A DNA stretch of 64,000 bases from an uncultured Lachnospiraceae bacterium. Its GTDB lineage: Bacteria; Bacillota; Clostridia; Lachnospirales; Lachnospiraceae. Of this stretch, positions 36,457 to 44,714 are shown in pieces. Where the stretch lies: the NCBI GenBank assembly GCA_946182825.1, contig CAMGZH010000014.1:1-64000 (forward strand), read 5' to 3'. The translations under genes were made by a program, and so were the position numbers. Under the pieces are notes generated by a model that was not told where the DNA came from, did not search any database, and was given only the letters and a program-made list of their open reading frames with translations. Position 1 is the stretch's first letter, and every line of letters starts with the position of its first letter.

Positions 36457-38057
36457 TGCGCCATATGCTCCGTTCTATACTTTGATGGAGAAATCCCGAA
36501 CTGCTTCTTAAAAACATAACTGAAGTAGTTGGCATCAGGATACCCCACATGTTCTGCGATCTCATAATTTTTCTCTGCCGTCTCAAGAATAAGCCCCCGG
36601 GCCTTCTCCATCCGGTATTCCGTCAGATAAGAGATAAAGGACTTCCCGGCCTCCTTCTTAAAAACAGATGAAAAATAGGAATTGGATACTCCAAGCTCTG
36701 CACACACCGTATCCAGGGACAAATCCGCTTCCTGATAGTGATTCTCCACGTACGCCTTCGCTTTCGTGATCAGGTTCCGCGAGGAGCTGTTACGTGCTGA
36801 GCTTACTTCGTTACGAAGTTTGCCCGCCAAAGTATAGACCCAGGTAAAAAGCTCTGTCTCATCCATCTCCGGCACTTCCCGGTAAGGGTCCACCAAAGCT
36901 CCCTTATACTCTTCAAAAACCAGACCATTGTTCGAACAGTACCGGTGAAATCCCTTGACCAGTTCCATCGCAGACAAACGGTACTGATCCACCGTATGTG
37001 CATGGCGGTGGAGAAGCGTAACCTCCTTCTTCACTGCCTCTGCAAGATCTTCTTCCCGTCCCATGCGAATCACCTTTAAAAGCTCGTGCCATCCGTCCTC
37101 TTCCACCTCCGGCATCTTCAGGTTCTCCTGAGGGATAACCTCTGCGATATTAATGGCTCTTCCCGTTCCGTAAAGAACCCGATAGGATACCGCTTCCCGC
37201 GCCCCCTCATAGGACGCACCAAGATTTACAATATCATCCACACTCTGACCGATGCCGGCCGTAACTGTCGCTCCGATGATGCGGTCCGCCCAACGACAGA
37301 ACCGGTCACATTCATCCGTCAAGGCAGTGATCTGCTCTCCGGCAGGCAACTGAAGAATCAGAACCGTATTCCCCTGATAGACAAAACAGTGTCCCCTGTA
37401 ATGTTCCATCACCCGTTCTTTGATCTGTTGCTGCACAGACATATTAAGCAACAGCGGTGACATTCCTTCCGGAACCCGGTGGGATGAGGTATGAAATACC
37501 ACGCTGCAGAGCATGGGACCGGACAGGTCGATCCGGTAATCCACCAGATATCTGGACAGATCCTTCTCTCGGATCCTGCCCTCCAGCAGGGAAACAAAGA
37601 AGTTTACCTGCAACAGGGGGAGGGACTCCATATAATAATCCTGAAGCTTTTGCACATTCAGCTTGTCTTCTCTCTCCTGATCAAGCGATGTGCGCAGCCT
37701 TTTTAACGCCTCTGTCAGCTCACTGGCATTCAAAGGCTTCAAAAGATATTCCCGGATCTCCAGGTGAAGCGCCTCCCTTGCATAGGAAAACTCGTCAAAA
37801 CCGGTAAAAAGCAGGATCCGGATCATAGGATATTCCTTCTTAAGCCTGCGGGACAATTCCAGCCCGTCCATGTAAGGCATCTTGATATCCGTAAATACCA
37901 CATCCGGCTGTTCCTTTTCCACAAGCTCCAATGCCTTCACCCCGTTTCCGGCACTTCCCATCACATGGAATCCCAGCTCCTCCCAGTTAATCCTCTTCAT
38001 AATCACGTCGATGACTTCGCTCTCGTCATCCACCAGTAATACCTTATATAAATCCAT
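36453..38057 (-). CDS. AraC-type response regulator (YesN type)
   Basis: A 534-residue regulator. The receiver domain (1-120) has the acidic pair D10/D11, the phospho-acceptor D57 in PDVVFTDIKMPYMDG, and the KPLNA lysine. A long middle region (about 135-420) is of unknown fold. The C-terminal AraC DNA-binding domain (430-534) has both helix-turn-helix units (LDTVCAELGVSNSYFSSVFK; YEIAEHVGYPDANYFSYVFKKQFG). The start MDLYKVLLVDD follows GAGGGG; the track's longer form is intergenic. It is the first gene of the four-gene sensor operon. Confidence 0.9.
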   Translation of the reverse strand: MDLYKVLLVDDESEVIDVIMKRINWEELGFHVMGSAGNGVKALELVEKEQPDVVFTDIKMPYMDGLELSRRLKKEYPMIRILLFTGFDEFSYAREALHLEIREYLLKPLNASELTEALKRLRTSLDQEREDKLNVQKLQDYYMESLPLLQVNFFVSLLEGRIREKDLSRYLVDYRIDLSGPMLCSVVFHTSSHRVPEGMSPLLLNMSVQQQIKERVMEHYRGHCFVYQGNTVLILQLPAGEQITALTDECDRFCRWADRIIGATVTAGIGQSVDDIVNLGASYEGAREAVSYRVLYGTGRAINIAEVIPQENLKMPEVEEDGWHELLKVIRMGREEDLAEAVKKEVTLLHRHAHTVDQYRLSAMELVKGFHRYCSNNGLVFEEYKGALVDPYREVPEMDETELFTWVYTLAGKLRNEVSSARNSSSRNLITKAKAYVENHYQEADLSLDTVCAELGVSNSYFSSVFKKEAGKSFISYLTEYRMEKARGLILETAEKNYEIAEHVGYPDANYFSYVFKKQFGISPSKYRTEHMAQ

Positions 38058-38101
38058 TGTAAATAACCCCTCATTCCCTTTTTCACAGGTCTCTATTATA
38101 A

Positions 38102-38133
38102 CACAAAAGAGGAGAGCCCCTACAGAGCTCTCC
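38102..38133 (-). terminator. Terminator of the mglBAC transcript
   Basis: GGAGAGC-TCTGTAGGG-GCTCTCC followed by TCTTTTGTG on the minus strand, 30 bp after the mglC stop. A TATAAT (38095-38100) right behind it could serve as the -10 of the sensor operon, though the -35 position is poor. Confidence 0.6.
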
Positions 38134-38162
38134 CACATCGAGGTAGTAAAAAATATCTGCCA

Positions 38163-39812
38163 TCACTTTTTCTGAACATACTTCAGACAGTCAAGTGTTA
38201 CGGCTGCAAGAATAATGATTCCTTCAAAAATAAACTGAAGGTTTGTATCAATTCCCAGGATGGTCAGAGAGTAGGTCAGTGCTGTGAAGATGGAAACACC
38301 TACAACAACACCGGAGATCTTACCGATACCACCGGTAAAGGAAACGCCACCTACTACGCAGGCTGCAATGGCATCCATATCCCAGCCCTGTCCATAAGCA
38401 GCAGAACCGGAACCAACCATTCGCATACACTCCAGCCAGGAACCAAATCCGTACATGATACCGGCTAATACAAAAGCACCCATCGTAACCTTGAATACGG
38501 AAATACCGGATACGGATGCTGCTTCCGGATTACCGCCGACTGCATACAGATTCTTACCAAACCGGGTCTTGTTCCAAATAAACCAGATCACTGCAATGGC
38601 GATCACAGCCCAGATGATGATCGTCGGGAATCCGTTGATCTTCGGAATAAAGATCATTGGAATGCTTGGCTCAATGGCTCCGAAGGATACACCCTTTGTC
38701 GCATAGGTTACAAGACCGAAGATAATCAGCATGTTTGCCATGGTGGAGATGAACGGATGCATCTTGAATCTCGCCATAAAGAAACCGGCAATGGATGCAA
38801 AACAGGTGGTCAGCAGTGTTGTTACAACCAATGCAAGGATCGCACGGAAGGCCACCGGAAGACCGGTAAAATCAAAGATCAGCCCAAACACTCCACCGGT
38901 ATTCACACCCTGATGCATGATGATGGTGGATGTTACCATGCCCATACCAACCATTCGGCCAACGGAAAGGTCAGTACCTGTCAAAAGAATCAGTCCTGCA
39001 ACACCTAACGCCAGGAACATACGAGGCGATGCCTGCTGCAAAATGTTGAGTACATTGGTCGGCGTCAAAAGAGAGGTATGCTTTACCATAGGCGTAATGA
39101 TACAAAGACCAATAAAGATCATAACAATGACAATATACAGTCCGTTCTTATACAGGAAGTTGGAGAGTTTAAAGTTATACTTGTAATTCTCCCAGTTCTG
39201 GATCCGCTTTTCTCCGAAGGAGAAATGGGACATGGTCAGAAGGTCGATCAAATGATACCTGTGGGCAAATGCCTCATGCTTATGATCCTTGATAACAGCA
39301 AGCTTTGCATCACGACTCATCTTCGCATCAAAGAGCTTGTTCTTATAGACATATTTCTCATCCTTTAATTCCTGTTTGTCCGAGGTCTTTCGGATGCTTT
39401 CTTCGTAGTCATTTTTGATCTCTGCCACAGACCGCTCATACTCGGCAAGGGCAGCTGCTTTTTCTTCCCTGCAGCTTTCTACGACCCTGCTGTAATACTC
39501 CCTTTCGTAGTGTCCATCCAGATATTTTTTTGCCTCAGCGATCAGAGCATCGATCTTGCCCTTGTTGGTCGCTTCTACCCGCTTTGCCTCTTCGATCTGC
39601 CGCTTATCCTCGGCTATGATCCTGTTTCTCTCTTCCTTTGTGTAATTCTTATCCTCTTTTACAATTCCAATATGGTTGCGAAGATATACGATCTTCTCTG
39701 TGCCGTCAGCACGGAGTTCGTCAATTTTCTTTTGAAATTCAGCTATATGACGATCGATCGGCTCAAGCAGCCTGCTCTCCTCTTCCGCTGAAAGAATCAC
39801 ATTGTTTGCCAT
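38163..39812 (-). CDS. mglC: Galactose/methylgalactoside ABC permease MglC with a long charged N-terminal extension
   Basis: Membrane channel of the mgl importer. Residues 224-549 are the permease proper (about 9-10 spans; ALGVAGLILLTGTDLSVGRMVG is the hallmark motif of this family). Residues 1-220 precede the first span and are soluble, rich in Glu, Lys and Arg, and predicted largely coiled-coil (RHIAEFQKKIDEL, RQIEEAKRVEATNKGKI). E. coli MglC has 336 residues and no such part. The extension is in frame with a proper start and follows mglA by 15 bp, so it is not a misread. Its function is unknown; it would lie in the cytoplasm, near the ATPase. Confidence 0.88.
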   Translation of the reverse strand: MANNVILSAEEESRLLEPIDRHIAEFQKKIDELRADGTEKIVYLRNHIGIVKEDKNYTKEERNRIIAEDKRQIEEAKRVEATNKGKIDALIAEAKKYLDGHYEREYYSRVVESCREEKAAALAEYERSVAEIKNDYEESIRKTSDKQELKDEKYVYKNKLFDAKMSRDAKLAVIKDHKHEAFAHRYHLIDLLTMSHFSFGEKRIQNWENYKYNFKLSNFLYKNGLYIVIVMIFIGLCIITPMVKHTSLLTPTNVLNILQQASPRMFLALGVAGLILLTGTDLSVGRMVGMGMVTSTIIMHQGVNTGGVFGLIFDFTGLPVAFRAILALVVTTLLTTCFASIAGFFMARFKMHPFISTMANMLIIFGLVTYATKGVSFGAIEPSIPMIFIPKINGFPTIIIWAVIAIAVIWFIWNKTRFGKNLYAVGGNPEAASVSGISVFKVTMGAFVLAGIMYGFGSWLECMRMVGSGSAAYGQGWDMDAIAACVVGGVSFTGGIGKISGVVVGVSIFTALTYSLTILGIDTNLQFIFEGIIILAAVTLDCLKYVQKK

Positions 39813-39827
39813 ACCCTTACTCCTCCA

Positions 39828-41345
39828 TTACAGATATTTCGCACTGAGCCTTAAGAGCTCTTCCTGATCGGTCTCTTTGGTATTTACGATTCCGGAAAGA
39901 CGTCCGTTTGACATAACTCCGATCCGGTTGGTAATTCCAAGGATCTCCGGCATCTCGGAAGAAACAACGATGATGGTTTTTCCCTGTTTTGCCATCTGAA
40001 TGATCAGCTCATAGATCTCATATTTTGCACCGACATCGATGCCTCGTGTCGGATCGTCCATCATAAAGATGTTCGGTGAACGCTCCAGCCATTTTCCAAA
40101 GATGACCTTCTGCTGGTTACCACCGGACAGGCTGGATATCATGTCGTCCGGTCCCATACACTTTGTATGCATGACACGGATCTCATCCGAGGTGGCCTTT
40201 GTCATCTGATCCTTGGACAAAGCGATGCCCGCCTTGTAGTGACTCAGATTGGCAATGGTCGTATTGAAGGTAAGATCCCCCTTCAGGAAGAGACCATTGG
40301 CTTTGCGTTCCTCTGTGATCATGGCAAAGCCATGCTCCATGGCCTCCTTGGGAGAGGAAAAATTCATCAGTTTACCCTTGTAATACACGCGGCCTGCCGC
40401 TCTTGTTCTCACACCGAAGATCGTCTCCAAAAGCTCGGTTCGTCCTGCTCCCACCAGTCCGTAGAGACCGAAGATCTCACCTTTTCGCACATCAAAGCTG
40501 ATATCCTTCAAATGTGGCTCAAACTTAGTGGACAGATGCTGTACGGAAAGAACCGTCTCTCCCGGAACATTGTCCACCGGTGGAAAACGGTTCTCAAGAG
40601 AACGTCCTACCATGGCGGAGATCAGCTCGTTCATATTCGTATCTTCGCAATCCTTTGTCATCACCAGACTTCCGTCTCGAAGTACGGACACCTGATCACA
40701 GATATCAAAGATCTCATCCATCTTGTGTGAGATATAGATCAACGAAATACCCCGATCCCTCAGCTGTCTCATCATCTTAAAAAGCTTTGCAACCTCCGGT
40801 GCTGTCAGAGACGATGTCGGCTCATCCAAAACAATGATCTTGGAATTATATGAAATTGCTTTTGCGATCTCACACATCTGTCTCTGAGATACAGACATGT
40901 GCTTCATCGGCTGTGTCAGATTAACGGTAATGCCAAGTTTTCTAAAAAGATCAGATGCTTCCATCTTCATCCTGGCTTCATCGATGATACCCATGGAATT
41001 GACCGGATAACGTCCAAGGAACAGATTGTCCACCACGCTTCGCTCAAGGCACTGGTTCAGCTCCTGATGTACCATTGCCACACCGTTCTCCAGCGCATCC
41101 TTCGGTCCTGCGAAATTTACTTCCTTACCGTCCAATGTGATGGTGCCTTCATCCCTTTGATAGGTTCCAAACAGGCACTTCATCATCGTTGACTTCCCGG
41201 CTCCGTTCTCGCCCATCAGCCCCATGATGGAACCGCGTTTTACATCCAGATGGATACGGTTCAATACCCTGTTTCGGCCAAAGGACTTGCTCATGCCGTC
41301 AATGGACAGGATATAGGAATCCCTGCTGTCTTCTGCCATACTCAA
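39828..41345 (-). CDS. mglA: Galactose/methylgalactoside ABC importer ATPase MglA
   Basis: A 505-residue double ATPase that powers sugar import. The first half has a complete Walker A (GENGAGKST), signature VSQRQM and Walker B IIVLDEPTSS. The second half has the degenerate GLVGAGRTE and the good signature LSGGNQQKV, the usual asymmetry of the MglA/RbsA/XylG family. It lies between mglB and mglC. Sugar specificity comes from the binding protein. Confidence 0.93.
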   Translation of the reverse strand: MSMAEDSRDSYILSIDGMSKSFGRNRVLNRIHLDVKRGSIMGLMGENGAGKSTMMKCLFGTYQRDEGTITLDGKEVNFAGPKDALENGVAMVHQELNQCLERSVVDNLFLGRYPVNSMGIIDEARMKMEASDLFRKLGITVNLTQPMKHMSVSQRQMCEIAKAISYNSKIIVLDEPTSSLTAPEVAKLFKMMRQLRDRGISLIYISHKMDEIFDICDQVSVLRDGSLVMTKDCEDTNMNELISAMVGRSLENRFPPVDNVPGETVLSVQHLSTKFEPHLKDISFDVRKGEIFGLYGLVGAGRTELLETIFGVRTRAAGRVYYKGKLMNFSSPKEAMEHGFAMITEERKANGLFLKGDLTFNTTIANLSHYKAGIALSKDQMTKATSDEIRVMHTKCMGPDDMISSLSGGNQQKVIFGKWLERSPNIFMMDDPTRGIDVGAKYEIYELIIQMAKQGKTIIVVSSEMPEILGITNRIGVMSNGRLSGIVNTKETDQEELLRLSAKYL

Positions 41346-41367
41346 AACTCCCTTACTTCCTTCTACG

Positions 41368-41404
41368 TACAGAAGGGACGGTCAGAACTACTGAACCGTC
41401 CCTC
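41368..41404 (-). other. Intercistronic stem-loop between mglB and mglA
   Basis: GGGACGGTTCAG-TAGTT-CTGACCGTCCC on the minus strand, with only CTTCTG behind it. A strong hairpin without a U-run after a binding-protein gene usually protects that part of the mRNA and keeps the binding protein more abundant than ATPase and permease. Confidence 0.6.
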
Positions 41405-41414
41405 CCCTTTCTGA

Positions 41415-42701
41415 TTACTGATTAAGAATTGATGTGTAAGATGCTGCGTTGTCGGTCTTAACCATGTTGATGGCAAATGCATCGTAAGCACCCGGGTTAC
41501 CAAGTCTGTTTGTGATGTTGGACTCTGTCTGTCCATCACCTCCGATGTACTCAACATCCAGGTTCATAAGATCATCGTACTTCTCCAGAAGCGGCTGATA
41601 GGTGGAACCAAGGAAGTTGTCACCTGCGTTGTAGATATCCAGCCATACCTTCTTCTTGTCGCTCTTAAGCTGTTTGTTGACCTTGTCGTAAGGCTTTGTT
41701 GAATCTGTAAAATCCTTATAGTTGTCAGCTGTTACAGCAATGTTCAAGGCATAGTAGCTTCTCTCATCTGCGTTATATGCGTAATCCTCTCCCTCTTTCA
41801 GCTGGTTACCGGCTTCATCTGCTGTTCCGATTCCGGTATCGATGTCAACGCCGTCCAATGCGTTACGAAGAACACGAAGTGTCAGGTATGCCTGCACATC
41901 CGCATGCTGTGAAATTGTTCCGCTGTACCCCTCTGCAATTGCTGCAACAGCGTCACTGTTTGCGTCGTAACCAAAGGTTGGCACCTTGTTGTCCTTTGCC
42001 CATGCGTTGAACATTGACATTCCCATACCATCGTTATTGGAAACAACGATGTCGATCTGATCACCGAAGGAAGATGACCATGTTCCGATGGCATTTCCTG
42101 CCGTTGCCGCATCCCAGGTTGCACCTGCTGAATTCTTCATCTCCTGGGAAGCCAATTCACGGATGGTATAACTCTTACCGTCTACCTCAACCTTTGCATC
42201 CTGAACCACCTTTGCAGATCCGTCTGTGTTGGTTCCTGCCGGCTCGGAATCGGTATTGCCGTCCTTATCTACCGCTGTTCCAAGCGCCTTACGCACACCT
42301 CTTGTACGTGCAATGGAATCATTGTGTCCGATATCACCGATGGCCAGTACATAACCGATGGTTCCGTCTCCGTTTCGATCCATCTCCTTGGCATGTGCCT
42401 TGATGTAATCCATAACCATGGTTCCCTGCAGTTCTGCACCCTGGTTCGCATCAAAACCTACGTAATAGGTCTTGTCGTTGTAGTTTAAAGCAGACATGTC
42501 CAACTCACCGGTTGAACTGTTGGATGGCTGACGGTTGAACCATACAAGAGGCTTCTTTGAATTCTCACTGCCTGAATTTGTTGATTCAGCAGTCTTCTTG
42601 TCCCCTCCTTTGGAAGCACTCTTATCAGCTGTCACACCACATCCAAACATGGATACGGTCATAGCAGCGACTGCCATCAGTGTGATAAAACGTCTCTTCA
42701 T
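41415..42701 (-). CDS. mglB: Galactose/glucose-binding lipoprotein MglB
   Basis: A 428-residue lipoprotein, first gene of the mgl operon. The signal ends at a cysteine in MFGCG, then a Ser/Lys/Asn-rich tether. The mature part has the EF-hand-like calcium loop (DRNGDGTIGYV), VWFNRQPSN, GHNDSIARTRG and NNDGMGMSM, all matching the sugar-binding positions of MglB. It is about 100 residues longer than the E. coli protein because of inserts near 150-190. Two ATGs (42707 and 42701) lie close together; the second is taken because AGGAGG is 9 bases before it. Expression likely depends on the AraC-type regulator, as the -35 region is poor. Confidence 0.9.
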   Translation of the reverse strand: MKRRFITLMAVAAMTVSMFGCGVTADKSASKGGDKKTAESTNSGSENSKKPLVWFNRQPSNSSTGELDMSALNYNDKTYYVGFDANQGAELQGTMVMDYIKAHAKEMDRNGDGTIGYVLAIGDIGHNDSIARTRGVRKALGTAVDKDGNTDSEPAGTNTDGSAKVVQDAKVEVDGKSYTIRELASQEMKNSAGATWDAATAGNAIGTWSSSFGDQIDIVVSNNDGMGMSMFNAWAKDNKVPTFGYDANSDAVAAIAEGYSGTISQHADVQAYLTLRVLRNALDGVDIDTGIGTADEAGNQLKEGEDYAYNADERSYYALNIAVTADNYKDFTDSTKPYDKVNKQLKSDKKKVWLDIYNAGDNFLGSTYQPLLEKYDDLMNLDVEYIGGDGQTESNITNRLGNPGAYDAFAINMVKTDNAASYTSILNQ

Positions 42702-42758
42702 TTTCATTTCCCTCCTATATACTTTGCTTTGCGACCCCTCTGTCGCTTGACTGATGTC

Positions 42759-42787
42759 ATTATAGTGTTCAAAAAAGCAAATCCATA
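42759..42787 (-). promoter_or_regulatory. mgl promoter with weak -35
   Basis: A perfect TATAAT on the minus strand, with TATGGA at the -35 position (17-bp spacing). Such promoters usually need an activator. Confidence 0.45.
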
Positions 42788-42789
42788 TA

Positions 42790-42833
42790 GAATATTTTTG
42801 GATGAAACATGAAAATTTTACGTATTTTTTGTG
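42790..42833 (-). promoter_or_regulatory. Direct repeats upstream of mglB, candidate activator site
   Basis: CACAAAAAATACG and CCAAAAATATTC lie 31 bp apart (about three helical turns) on the minus strand, the second touching the -35 box. AraC-type regulators bind such direct repeats next to the polymerase. The sequences are A-rich, so chance similarity is possible. Confidence 0.3.
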
Positions 42834-42883
42834 CAATCAGACGAACTGCACAAGTTTTTCTCCGTTTTTTTATTCATATAGCA

Positions 42884-42919
42884 CAAAGAGCGATGCAAGC
42901 CTTGCTTACATCGCTCTTG
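42884..42919 (-). terminator. Terminator of yitT
   Basis: AAGAGCGATGTAAGC-AAGG-CTTGCATCGCTCTT on the minus strand, a 14-15-bp stem with a short U-run (TTTG). Confidence 0.7.
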
Positions 42920-42944
42920 GACCTGGTCGAATCCTTTTTCTGTT

Positions 42945-43802
42945 TTAATCGATTTCATTCAAATGGAAATTACCCCGGATCTCCGCAGTATTCACAGAAT
43001 TGATAAAGGCGCAGGGATCGATCTCATGTATGGCGTCGATCACATTTCGTCTGTCCGCCGCATCCACAACGGAATATACCATCTTACGTCCGTCCCCTTC
43101 GAAACTGCCTTCCGCATTCATGATCGTTGCCCCATGGGTGGTCAGATCATAGATTCTGCTACAGACCTCCTTCGACCGGTTCGTAACGATAAAAAAGGTG
43201 ACCTGCTGGTACTTACGATATAGGATCCGAAGCGCCTGGGTGCTGACATACTGGAAAATAATGGAGTACAGTGCCTTATCCCAACCGAAGAGAAATCCTG
43301 CCGTTGCAAGGATCACCACATTAACTCCAAGGACCACCGGGAAGGCATCCTTTCCTTTTTTTCTGGAAAGATAGATGGCAATAAAATCCGTTCCGCCGCT
43401 GGAGGTATCCCCGTGGAGACAGATGGCAATGGCCACCGCATTCATGATCCCTCCAAACACACTGACCAGCAGAGGGTCGTGGGTCACCTGCAGCCTTGGG
43501 ATCAGATCCACCAGAAATCCGCTGACAAGGATCATCAGGATGGAAAACAAGGTGAACTTCTTACCGATGTACTTATAGCCGATATACGCCGGAATCGCAT
43601 TGATCAGAATGTTCAGCACCGCAAAGGAGATATCAAATCCCAGAAAAGTCTCACTGATGGTCTGCAGCAGCATGGCAAGACCCGTAGCTCCACCGGGATA
43701 GATTCCTCCCACCTTGGCAAACATCTTCAGATTGACCGCCATAAGGCAGGCACCGAGCAGCACCATAACAAGTCGTTTGATATCATTTCTTTCAAATTTC
43801 AT
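42945..43802 (-). CDS. YitT family membrane protein
   Basis: A 285-residue protein with five or six N-terminal spans (about 10-200) and a C-terminal DUF2179 domain (ILYRKYQQVTFFIVTNRSKEVC...THGATIMNAEGSFEG...). The motifs MFAKVGGIYPGGATGLA and GDTSSGGTDFIA are typical of YitT/UPF0750 proteins, which are common in Bacillota in several copies. Function is unknown; transport has been suggested. Transcribed alone from a TTGAAA/TATAAT promoter. Confidence 0.88.
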   Translation of the reverse strand: MKFERNDIKRLVMVLLGACLMAVNLKMFAKVGGIYPGGATGLAMLLQTISETFLGFDISFAVLNILINAIPAYIGYKYIGKKFTLFSILMILVSGFLVDLIPRLQVTHDPLLVSVFGGIMNAVAIAICLHGDTSSGGTDFIAIYLSRKKGKDAFPVVLGVNVVILATAGFLFGWDKALYSIIFQYVSTQALRILYRKYQQVTFFIVTNRSKEVCSRIYDLTTHGATIMNAEGSFEGDGRKMVYSVVDAADRRNVIDAIHEIDPCAFINSVNTAEIRGNFHLNEID

Positions 43803-43828
43803 AGCATTACCCTTTCAATACCTGTACA

Positions 43829-43856
43829 ATTATAGGGCAAACAAAAAATATTTCAA
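43829..43856 (-). promoter_or_regulatory. Promoter of yitT
   Basis: TTGAAA and TATAAT with 16 bp spacing on the minus strand. Confidence 0.55.
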
Positions 43857-43891
43857 TCATATCCTTATCACAGGAAGGAGAAGAGAACTTT

Positions 43892-44467
43892 ATGTCGAAC
43901 AATCTGCACACCATAGCAATACGTCCGGCCACCTTGGAGGATGCCGGACGCATTCTTGAGATCTACTCCTACTATATCAAGCATACCGCCGTTACCTTTG
44001 AATACGAGGTACCTTCCCTGTCAGACTTTCAGGAGCGAATGCAAGGCATTATGGAACGGTATCCCTACCTTGTCATTGAAGATCAGGGTGTCATCATGGG
44101 CTACTGCTATGCTTCGGCTTTTCATCCGAGAGCCGCCTACAGCTGGTGCAGCGAACTTTCCATTTATCTGGACAAGGATGCCCGCCGCTGCGGAATGGGC
44201 CGCATGCTTTACGAGAAGATCGAATCCATATTAAAGGACATGGGTATCACCAACCTCTATGCCTGCATCGGCTTCCCGGAACAGGAAGACGAGTATCTTA
44301 CAAAGGACAGCGAAAAATTCCATCAGAAGCTGGGCTTTACCACCATCGGAAACTTTTCCCGCTGTGGCTATAAGTTCCATACCTGGTATGGCATGATCTG
44401 GATGGAGAAGATGATCGGAGCACATAAAAGTGATCAGACACCGGTCACATGGTACCGGAATTCCTAA
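43892..44467 (+). CDS. GNAT acetyltransferase (phosphinothricin/methionine-sulfoximine acetyltransferase-like)
   Basis: A 191-residue GNAT-fold enzyme. Opening IAIRPATLEDAGRILEIYSYYI, then TFEYEVPSLSDFQERM, and the acetyl-CoA loop around RRCGMGRMLYEKI follow the PAT/YwnH layout. It probably acetylates a small amine such as methionine sulfoximine or a related amino acid; the natural substrate is unknown. AGGAGAAGAGAACTTT precedes the ATG. It is transcribed alone and ends at a strong terminator. Confidence 0.82.
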   Translation: MSNNLHTIAIRPATLEDAGRILEIYSYYIKHTAVTFEYEVPSLSDFQERMQGIMERYPYLVIEDQGVIMGYCYASAFHPRAAYSWCSELSIYLDKDARRCGMGRMLYEKIESILKDMGITNLYACIGFPEQEDEYLTKDSEKFHQKLGFTTIGNFSRCGYKFHTWYGMIWMEKMIGAHKSDQTPVTWYRNS

Positions 44468-44470
44468 ATC

Positions 44471-44500
44471 GATCCCCCGCTTCTGCGGGGGATCTTCTCT
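44471..44500. terminator. Terminator after the GNAT gene (shared with the epimerase remnant)
   Basis: GATCCCCCGC-TTCT-GCGGGGGATC followed by TTCTCTT on the plus strand, right after the acetyltransferase stop and next to the remnant's stop on the other strand. Confidence 0.75.
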
Positions 44501-44714
44501 TATCCGATCTCGATGGAATAGGTATAGGTTTTCTCTTCCCTGGAAAACAAAGAATGAAATCTTCCTTCTTCTGTCCCTCCTGTACCGGAACGCGAAACGC
44601 CGGATCTGCCTGCCAGATCACCTCCTGCTGCTTCTCCTTATCGTATACGGTGGACAACTCCGCACCGTGATCTGCCACACCAACCTTCAGATACGCATTC
44701 TCAATGTAAGTCAT
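44500..44714 (-). pseudogene. Aldose 1-epimerase remnant with internal deletion
   Basis: The first 40 codons (YIENAYLKVGVADHGAELST, then VYDKEKQQEVIWQADP) match the start of an aldose 1-epimerase (galactose mutarotase, LacX type) of about 290 residues. Directly after ADPAF the text switches to EGQKKE and, one frame over, FHSLFSREEKTYTYSIEIG with a stop at 44500, which looks like the end of the same family. About 220 central residues, including the catalytic His and Glu, are missing, and the frame is broken at the join. The 89-residue ORF of the track is therefore not a working enzyme. Its ATG overlaps the stop of the radical SAM gene, showing the old operon. Confidence 0.7.

Noticed and set aside
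44445-44714. 89-residue ORF as a small functional protein
   Set aside because: Its first 40 residues are an aldose epimerase start and the rest is read out of frame; called a remnant instead.
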